From Perkinsus olseni (Eukaryota; Perkinsozoa; Perkinsida): 27,271 nt of DNA. Below are positions 20,401 to 27,271 of the stretch, one piece after another. The translations under genes and the position numbers were made by a program. The DNA is taken from the NCBI GenBank assembly GCA_013115125.1, contig JABANN010000469.1, forward strand, positions 1 through 27,271. The letters are read 5' to 3'. The notes under the pieces are model-generated. The model was not told the origin of the DNA, did not search any database, and was given only the letters and a program-made list of their open reading frames with translations. The stretch's first letter is position 1. Every line of letters starts with the position of its first letter.

Positions 20401-21044
20401 AGGAGGTCAACGCTGCCATCGCATCGAGTAGCAACACGAGGCACCTACGCGGGAAGGGCCGGTCTGTATGGTCTGGAGTGCAGCCGTGATGGCCCAGGCC
20501 GGAGCCTTCTCAGCCTTCCGCAGCTTGACGAGGGCCCGCAGAATTTGGCACACGTCGCGAGGATCGCTCCGGTCGGCACCCCGTGATAAGTGCTGCACCA
20601 CCGTCTCGATGCTTCCCGATGACCAAGGTGATTCATCCATGGCCACGGACTCGAGGAAGAGGGCGGCGTTACGTGGCGAGAAGGCAGAGGCGTTCTCCTG
20701 CGGTTCACAAGCAGTTCTCATCGCCATGAGAGGGCGTTCCCTCCGGCGGGGTGCACGAGGAGCTCTTACGGTCGTGAGTCTATCGAGTTGAGCGAAGAAA
20801 TCCCCATCCCTGTGCTTAGATCGTGCTGCAGCCCATGCAACTTTGCTCAGCCCTTCGGCCGAAAACCTATCAGAATGTCTTGACACACTGGTGCTGTCAT
20901 AATGTAGCCGTTGCTGTACTCTTTCTCAAGTGATAGTAGAGCACCATTGAACAGGGCTCTTAGATCGGGCATCTTTCTGCCTCGCTCCCCGGAGGTTTTG
21001 ACCACACTCAGGAGCCGGACTACCGCTTGGGGAAGCCGCGCCAT
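17467..21044 (-). CDS. Helical-repeat (OPR/FASTK-like) protein, long tandem paralog A
   Basis: Fifteen exons join in phase into 865 aa: 21044-20920, 20866-20770, 20697-20449, 20367-20242, 20210-20069, 20002-19749, 19705-19569, 19523-19199, 19155-19039, 18885-18804, 18670-18426, 18374-18253, 18170-18103, 18033-17912 and 17853-17467. The protein is a chain of helix pairs with repeated signatures such as FSAEGLSKVAWAAARS, VCQILRALVKLRKAEK, MSGVVWACARVGV, FSPGQISRILWACGKG, ELANALWAIHKL, NLASIMWSFAWRDR and GLALWALAKAK. Such ALWAxAKL-type repeats are known from OPR and FASTK-like RNA-binding proteins of chloroplasts and mitochondria. Organelle RNA processing or translation is therefore inference. 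No C-terminal RAP domain is visible. Intron 20211-20241 is only 31 nt. The next gene upstream is a paralog (gene B, 21330-23889), and paralog alignment supports most junctions. Confidence 0.82.
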
Positions 21045-21329
21045 CTACAACGAAGTTCAGCTTCGACCTCCGCTCCTCACCAACTGCGTGAACTCAACCG
21101 AAGATGATGCATCAGAAACGCACAGGAAGCAATTGCATGGGTTGTTGCAGCCGCTGGAGCATACCGACAAGATGGCACGCCAGCACTGGCAGGTACCGAG
21201 ACGGGCACTTGGCAAGGCCAGATCGTACACGATCTCGCAGCACAGAGAGCCGCGTCCGGGAAGGATACAGGAAACCCCACTCAGGGTCAAGGCAACCTGA
21301 CGAGTACATCACCAGCGCCCCCGAGGTCC

Positions 21330-23889
21330 TCATTCACCTGCGTAGTACGCCGCGGCCGTCGTGGGAGTGTTGGACCTCAGCCGCATAGCCAGGCTGAGGG
21401 CTGTACGGCGTTGCGCAATAGGAACGTTCCGCACCAACGTGAGCTGCCATAGATCAGTGGCTGCCACAGAGTGCAGAGGGGATGGCAGCGGAAGGCTCAG
21501 TGTGGGGCACATCCGGCCGACTGCTACCAGGCTCGTGACCGTTGATGAGGAGACTGAGGAGATTGCGAAGGAAGGTGACGCGAAGGGGAGGTGAGAGGAA
21601 GTCTAGAGGAGTCTTCGCTCACTCGTCTCTTCCTGAATGCAAGTCAAAACATCTCTCCCGATGTGAGAAGGGAGAAGGTGACCAGCATTGGCCATGCCCC
21701 ACAGCGCCATTGCCTGAGCAGAAACTAGCGTTGAAGCTTCAACGCATCCTAGCCCGAGTCCACCCGTAAATTCGTTGACAAACTCCGGAGGTGATGCTCG
21801 CAAACGGCCGCTAGGTCCTTAGCGGCTTCTGAGTGGCCACGGCGAGAGAAGGCCCACAGGAGAGCTGCGAGATCGCCGGTATCTGCCCCCTGCCCGTGCG
21901 TGCGCTGCCCAACAGCTGAGGGCCCTACTGCTGCCGTGAGCTCGTCGGTGTATGAGGCCTCGCACGCTGCGCCACAGAGCGTCGAAGAGCCTGCTGGCGG
22001 CGATGCAACAGCAGAGCGACTTGCTTCCCCTTACGAATCGACATCAAAGTTCTCCTCGTATGCCAGGGCACAGGCCATCATAGAAAGGCTGAAGAGATCA
22101 GCCTTAGAGCCCTGATGGAGTAGAGCTGCTTCGATAGTGGACGGTGGTAGCCAGGACGGAAGCTGACAGCAGAAATGCACGCTCACACCACCATGCAAAG
22201 CTTACTTGCTTCCTGTTAATTCGCCCTATCCCCCAGAGGACGTTGGCCAGGGCTTGAGGGTCGAAATCTCTGAGCTCTACCTCCATCAGGGGGTGCCAGT
22301 CGTCCGAACATTCTTCAAGGAGTGAGGTCACGGTACAACGGCCGCAGGCCCAGAGGACGCCGGCGATGGCGTGTGGGCTGAGGCCCTTCCAACCCCGGAC
22401 GCCGCACTCCGTCACTAGCTGCGATAGCACGTCACGGTATGGCGGGGGTCCATCGCCTGAGAACCACGATTAAGGTCCGACTGGGGAAGCAAAGAAGCGC
22501 ACCGTCCTTCTCCAGCGAAGTATCCCATGCATTCCCCAACGCGTGGATCAGGAGGGCCACGTTGGTGGTGGTCATCTGAGTGTAGTCCTGAGAGAGATGG
22601 AACAGTCCCGGTTGATGGCTCCTTGGGAGAAAGCAAGCTTCAACGACCGGAACTCGACAGAGCTCAGAGCTGTATATTTCGATAGTAAGGTCTCCGGAGA
22701 CGGACTATCAGCAGCAGAGGGCTCACCAGCCTCCCCCCTCTTATGAGCATGGCGACTATACTAGTTGCCTTGTCCGCTGCAGAAGGGATCCTCGACAGGG
22801 GCCACATCAAGGGCACCAGCGAACGTGAGCTGACGCCCTGAGGAGCCGAAGAAGCAAACATCCGACCGACCGACATGCAACGACCTCTTCCGTGCTCCCC
22901 TCCAGGTGATGGAGCCCTTGCTGGACCATCCAGGCAGGTATCTCCTCCGTCCTCTTGAGCTTGACCAAGGCTCTGAGGAGCTGACAGACGCCCTGGTCGG
23001 TGATGGGCTCCCGAGGAGGATCTCTGAAGTGCTCCAGTAGCGCTGTTACTGCCGTCTGGGAGACCCGGCGGTCCCCAGCGCTTGCAAAACCCTCTAGCAA
23101 ACGCGCTGTGGCCCTGGGAGTGAAGTCCTGACTGTACACCTGAGAGGCGCACAATGGAGCTCCGAAGAGGGACACGACAGCGGACCTCGGCCAAGTTGGC
23201 GGCCACTCGCCAGAAGGAAGGGGAGGCATGCCCAATCCTACCGACCGACCAAGCAAGTACACTGAGATCGTCCGGAGTGAAACTGAGCAAGAGGGGTAGC
23301 ACTGGTGCACTGGGGTGAGTGGCCGCGGCCTACGAGTCTTTAACAGCAGTTGTAGCTGCATCCAGCATGCTCAGTATCTCCCCTGACGAAGGGCGGACGG
23401 CGGTCCTGCTAGACTTAGCCAGCCTGTAGAGCTGATAGACTAACGGATGCAGCCCCTTCCTGGTCCTGACCGGCTGCATAGCACGACAACTGCGACCCTG
23501 CAGCAGCTTCATGACCCTTCCCGCTGTATTGAGGTGACGAAACCCAACCCGGTGAGCTAGAGAGATAATGATGTCGAGTTGAACTGTACACAGAGGAGGC
23601 CAAAATTGAATGCTTACAGTAAGAGCCCACAGAGCGGCTTTAGTCGTGAGGATGAGAAACAAGCAGAACGGCAGGAGCGGGACGAAGGGACCGCCCAGCC
23701 TCGCAGGAAGTTCCGCAAGGCGAGGAGAAACGACGATACAAAAAAAGTGGCGGTGGGTCAGTTGGCTGGCGGTGGTTTGCAAAAGCACTTGGCCTTCCGT
23801 CGTTCTACCTCGGCCACGCTCTCATCCACCACTTTACCCGAGACGTGCCTGTAGTAGGCCGACCGAGTATTCTCGCGCCTGAGGGACAT
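21330..23889 (-). CDS. Helical-repeat (OPR/FASTK-like) protein, short tandem paralog B
   Basis: The supported exons are 23583-23334, 23282-23186, 23127-22885, 22837-22727, 22587-22503, 22456-22206, 22162-22035, 21990-21929, 21882-21784, 21748-21623 and 21553-21330 (TGA), at least 558 codons. Repeats match paralog A exon by exon: FTPDDLSVLAWSVGRIGH, VCQLLRALVKLKRTEE, LSPHAIAGVLWACGR, ALANVLWGIGRI, DLAALLWAFSRRG, AMALWGMANAG and the near-identical ending TAAAYYAGE. B lacks counterparts of five internal A exons (20367-19199). The start is uncertain. ATG 23889 has an exon ending G|GTAAAG in the right phase but needs a 259-nt first intron; ATG 23512 lies inside the first supported exon. Intron 22588-22726 contains one copy of the 72-bp dispersed repeat. 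As in A, organelle RNA binding is inferred from the repeat type. Confidence 0.78.
22612..22683 (-). repeat. 72-bp dispersed repeat, copy 1 (in intron of gene B)
   Basis: On the minus strand this 72-bp stretch matches 25762-25833 (plus strand) at 69 of 72 positions, counted by eye. It lies wholly inside the 139-nt intron of the short helical-repeat gene. The shared block includes TTGAAGCTTGCTTTCTCCCA. Similarity ends sharply on the side marked by TTGATGG. Confidence 0.85.
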
Positions 23890-23920
23890 CAGCAATCGGG
23901 GACCCAAGGTTGATCATGGC

Positions 23921-26238
23921 CTACCGCAAGACGTCGCCCTGCTTCATCCACTGGTTAGAGGTCGGGCCTATCTGCGCATCATACAGCGGCGCAGCGTGAA
24001 GGATTCCAATTTGCGGCTCCGTGCCGGCCACGACGATGACGAAGCCGTCCGAGACTTCGGGTGAATCCAGCACCCAGAAGGGCCCACGAGATGTAAACAA
24101 TACTGATTTGAACTCGGGTTTACTGGACACAGGAGAATCATCGTTCTCTACGACGTACGACCTGACCAGCATGGTACGATGATTGGCGGCATCTAAGCGT
24201 CTGCGTATTGGCCTACCGTAGCACCGTCTGCCACCGCTGGTAATCGTAGGTGATACTGACCAACTTTGTCGTGGCCACTGGGTCCTTTCCATGCTGCCCC
24301 GACTCTTCACGGAAGTCCATACCGTAGTAGCCTGCAAGGAGCATTAACGACGTCTAAGGGAAGGTCCCCCGTAGTACTGGCTGAGTGCACAGGCACGGAG
24401 TCGATGCATTGGCCACTGAGAGTGTCCACTGTAGTTACGCAATCTATAGACGGTGCGAAACCTTGCTCGTCCCCAGCAGGCCTCCAAACATAGACTACTC
24501 TACTGGAAAACCGATCGGGCAGCAGGGCTCGTATCTAACCACAGGCGAGTTCATGAAACCCCTCGGTGAGAGAATCTATTAAGCGAACCCTCGCGAACAG
24601 AGATAAAGTACTGTATAACTCCATGAGCACGTCAGACGCTGCACGAAGGTAGACGACATAACCATTCGTGAAGCGCTTCTCTATTCATCGGCCATGTCGA
24701 CTGTGCGACCTCCCAACGTAGTGCATCTCCCATCATATTATTCGCTAATACCGACTATCCACAGCATCAGTGAAAATATCCTCTCGAGGAGAATCCGCTC
24801 GGCTGTGTTATACACCGGTACCATAAATCGACGAATTCATACGCCCGACCAATGCAACGAGTCGCGGCTCCGAGGTAGAACTTAGAAGGGACATAGACGA
24901 CGCTACGAGCGTCCCCGAGACAGTCAGCTGAAGTTCAGTATCACCTTTTACGAAGCCTTTAGGCCCGTTAGCCATTCTACCGACACCCCTCTCTCTACTA
25001 CCTCGACTCCATCCCTATCACCAAGACAAACCATGGTGTCGTTCTTGGCAACATCAAACCCTCCAATACCACCATCGGGCGACGCAGCGAGATGAAAGCA
25101 GCTGGTGCCTACGGACCCCCCTCATCTACCGTATGCATTCTGCGATGATTCCCTCACCTTCCTGCTTGTCCTTCAACAATGCAATCATACAAGATCGTTT
25201 GTCTCCGCCAGGGCACAGTTCCGAGACGCCCTGAAAGGTGCATCACCGATGCCGCCACTGAGCCCTCATTGAGGGCTGTTGAGGGCCCCTCAACAGTAGC
25301 GTGGAGCACCTCATTCGCAGCGTAGCGAGTTCTATCCAGACTGCGTAGCATAGCAACATCGTCACTAGCCGCCAGCTCTATTGAATCCTTATCGTCATCC
25401 GAGTATGTCGTGGATCGCCAGGGACCATCCAAAACGCTGGCTACTAATCGCTGCGAGTCCAGTTCTCGGATATAGGACTGAAAAACACAGAACAGTCGTC
25501 TGGCGCCGTGAAATCCAGCCAAGCCAGCATGCACCCATAAGGACTACATTGGATCTTGGAGGGAGTAGCTTGGCAACGTCTAGCTCATGATTCTGGCCCA
25601 ACCGCAGATTCGATGCCACTGTTGCCAGCCTGAGACAACAATCTTTGCTTGAAGGTAATCAAGAGACGGTCCACGCTGAAGTCATAGAGTGGGCAGTTGA
25701 TGACGGATGATGAAAGCAGCGAGGTCGAGCCCGAGCGTCCCTGCAGACTTTATTACCGTGGATCGATATATACAGCTCTGAGCTCTGTTGAGTTCCGGTC
25801 ATTGAAGCTTGCTTTCTCCCAAGGAGCCATCAAATGCAATACGTTACTCCGCCGGTTTGCCATGGCCTGCCAGAGAGAAGGGAGTCGTTCCGCAGGTTTC
25901 AATGGGGGTATGAGATTGAAAAGCTCCAGAACATGAGTGAAAATACACGAGACTGTTTTCTCAACAACAACAACCCTGACTTCACTCATATGAAGTAGAG
26001 GTGTTCGGTCAAGTAGGACGTCCAAGGATCATTCCGTGGACGGCTACTTCTCCCATGAGTTGAGCATTGAATGGTACTGGCAATGATACCAAGTGCATAG
26101 CTGGCATGCCCTATCGCTGACTCGACGCCTACTGACCGCCCGGATCCTGCCCCTAATGCCCATGATTCTCCCGACTTCTACCTGCGCTAGTTTGTCCTGC
26201 TGGACCCTGAACATGACCATACAGGCGAATAGAAACAT
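23921..26238 (-). CDS. Unrecognised multi-exon gene, probably secreted product
   Basis: Exons read on the minus strand from ATG 26238 (MFLFACMVMFRVQQ, a signal-peptide-like start, exon 26238-26182) down to TAG 23921. The central and 3' exons are well supported by open frame and phase. They encode RELDSQRLVASVLDGPWRS, GSCFHLAASPDGGIGGFDVA, VVYVPSKFYLGAATRC, ALRWEVAQSTWPMNREAL, DCVTTVDTLSGQCIDSVPVH and YYGMDFREESGQHG. The final exon, 24200-23921, carries DAANHRTMLVRSYVVEND and SRGPFWVLDSPEVSDGFVIV. Introns of 34-70 nt separate these exons, several with TAG acceptors. The links between the first exons (26238 to about 25750) are uncertain, and the upstream part could be a separate gene. I recognise no domain. 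Cys-containing segments and the N-terminal hydrophobic stretch suggest an extracellular or secretory-pathway protein. The 72-bp repeat copy at 25762-25833 would fall in an early intron or the 5' region. Confidence 0.5.
25762..25833 (+). repeat. 72-bp dispersed repeat, copy 2
   Basis: Inverted relative to copy 1 at 22612-22683, with 3 mismatches in 72 positions counted by eye. It lies just 5' of the first well-supported exon of the minus-strand putative secreted-protein gene. It is also part of an open plus-strand frame (25697-25936) that I take to be chance. Confidence 0.85.
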
Positions 26239-26374
26239 AGCCCAGATACAGAGCCGGAGGGATGCTGCTGCTCTGTTGGGCTCTTGCTCGAAGTCCCACT
26301 GGCCTGTCGGTGAGAGGTCTGAACAGATTGTTAAGAATCCATTCTCTTTGCGTTCTTTTCTTCAACGAATGACG

Positions 26375-26640
26375 TAATTTATAGTACGATATAAATACAG
26401 TATAGATATAATAGTAATAGATCATAATACACTCCATAGACTATAGGAGTTAATATATATCCAATACACTATACAGGAGTGACTTGCATAATTAACGGCT
26501 CCTATTTCATGTTCCCTAGCGTTAACATATTTCCTTTATATAAAATTATATAGTAAATTATGTAATTTAGTATTATAGCATTCAGTACCATAAATTTATA
26601 ATAATATCATAATGGCATTAATATTATGATCTTTCGCCTC
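26375..26640. other. AT-rich island with inverted repeats
   Basis: Base composition changes abruptly. By count, 13 of 60 bases are G or C at 26401-26460 and 9 of 60 at 26521-26580, whereas flanking DNA is near half GC. An 11-bp inverted repeat, AGATCATAATA at 26419-26429 and its complement at 26622-26632, bounds most of the island. A bulged hairpin sits at about 26431-26450 (ACTCCATAG...CTATAGGAGT). No ORF of note is inside. It could be an organelle-DNA insertion, a small non-autonomous DNA element, or a simple AT-rich spacer. Confidence 0.6.
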
Positions 26641-26802
26641 CGTACGAAGGCTAGATGCTTAATTCTTCACACTCTGCTGGATATCATCAAGGATCGCTGT
26701 ACTCTCGGACGTGTATTACCAAACTGGTTCATCGACCCCGCTCCTCCTATTATCACGAACCTCGCTGGACCATCACCGCTCTCAGCCGACGACGGGCTTA
26801 TA

Positions 26803-27084
26803 TCAGAACGACTCTAAGACAACAGCACCGATGGTGATGCAACAGCACCAGGGACCCTCCCCCACCTGAACCCCGGGCACAGCGAGGTCTGGCTGCCCAA
26901 CGGCAGGCAAGTTGACCACGGCCCTGGCTGGTGTGGCGGTGGTAGTGGTAGCTAGAGTCGTTGTGGTAGTAGCAGTAGGAGCAGCAGAGGGCCCCATAGC
27001 CTCCATTTCCACACTAGACCCTGTGCTGACGTCGCTGTTACGACGGTTTACAGGGGAATAATCGTGACGACCGGGATGCCTCAT
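26803..27084 (-). CDS. Hypothetical Thr/Ala-rich small ORF
   Basis: ATG 27084 opens 93 codons with a polar start (MRHPGRHDYSPVNRRNSDVS), a Thr/Ala low-complexity run (TATTTTTLATTTTATPARA) and a Cys-rich hydrophobic end (GPWCCCITIGAVVL). It may be one exon of a larger gene: the next bases on the minus strand contain another protein-like frame (FVIIGGAGSMNQFGNTRP). No family is recognised. The composition could also reflect a repeat rather than a gene. Confidence 0.3.
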   Translation of the reverse strand: MRHPGRHDYSPVNRRNSDVSTGSSVEMEAMGPSAAPTATTTTTLATTTTATPARAVVNLPAVGQPDLAVPGVQVGEGPWCCCITIGAVVLESF

Positions 27085-27271
27085 TCTATATGAAACAACC
27101 ATACGCTGATTCAATACAGAATAGCCCTTTCCTGAACAGCGGATCGAGCGTGCGAGAGTAGCGAGTGTGAAATCGCAGAGAAGGAGGATGCGCACCGCAA
27201 AGATTCCAACACAACACCGCACGGCGGAGACAGAAATTGTGCTGCGCTGAAGCACTCATGAAACGGGAACC

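Noticed and set aside
25697-25936. Plus-strand ORF sharing a peptide with a frame at 22603-22740
   Set aside because: The shared peptide is explained by the 72-bp repeat, which in gene B lies inside an intron, so it is not evidence of a protein family.
1-27271. Search by eye for LTR elements, reverse transcriptase, integrase, capsid genes and CRISPR arrays
   Set aside because: No such motifs or repeat structures were seen. The only repeats noted are the 72-bp pair and the AT-rich inverted repeats.
1-27271. Perkinsid/dinoflagellate spliced-leader sequence (ending GGCTCAAG)
   Set aside because: I found no convincing copy in either strand, so the organism call does not rest on it.

Overview
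The window looks like nuclear DNA of an intron-rich unicellular eukaryote, most likely an alveolate of the perkinsid type. This organism call is inference. It rests on very dense short GT-AG introns (mostly 31-72 nt), closely spaced genes, use of TAA, TAG and TGA as stops, and the gene content. I see no bacterial operon signals, CRISPR array, LTR element or convincing virus-like element. Most genes had to be assembled from short exons by hand. Exon joins were accepted when splice phase, reading frame and family or paralog similarity all agreed.

Left part (1-5.0 kb): a minus-strand gene runs off the left edge (1-945). It is followed by two tandem plus-strand genes for small one-pass membrane/coiled-coil proteins (1239-2101, 2229-2789), a COPI-associated (TVP15-like) four-helix Golgi membrane protein (2889-3912, seven exons), and minus-strand ribosomal protein S11/uS17 (4253-5026, three exons). 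A perfect 24-bp palindrome and a GC-box-like motif lie just upstream of RPS11.

Middle (5.3-12.05 kb): a co-directional minus-strand array. From its 5' end it holds a single-ORF RCC1-repeat protein with an IBtk-like tail (12051-9541), a two-RRM protein (9452-8437), an unresolved open stretch (8436-7645), and a complete UDP-glucose 6-dehydrogenase of 503 aa split into 15 exons (7501-5326).

Right of the centre (12.4-16.4 kb): on the plus strand, an Aurora-type protein kinase with a long Ser/Pro-rich tail, then a protein with three CCCH zinc fingers.

Right part (17.5-26.2 kb): two tandem paralogous minus-strand genes for helical-repeat proteins of the OPR/FASTK kind, probably organelle RNA-binding factors. 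The downstream copy (865 aa, 15 exons) carries five internal exons that the other lacks. Next comes an unrecognised multi-exon gene, probably for a secreted protein. A 72-bp near-identical sequence occurs twice in inverted orientation, once inside an intron of the helical-repeat gene and once near the start of the putative secreted-protein gene. The right end has an AT-rich island (26375-26640) with inverted repeats and a short Thr/Ala-rich ORF.

The neighbours are mostly unrelated housekeeping and regulatory genes. The two clear local relationships are the tandem membrane/coiled-coil pair and the tandem helical-repeat pair.
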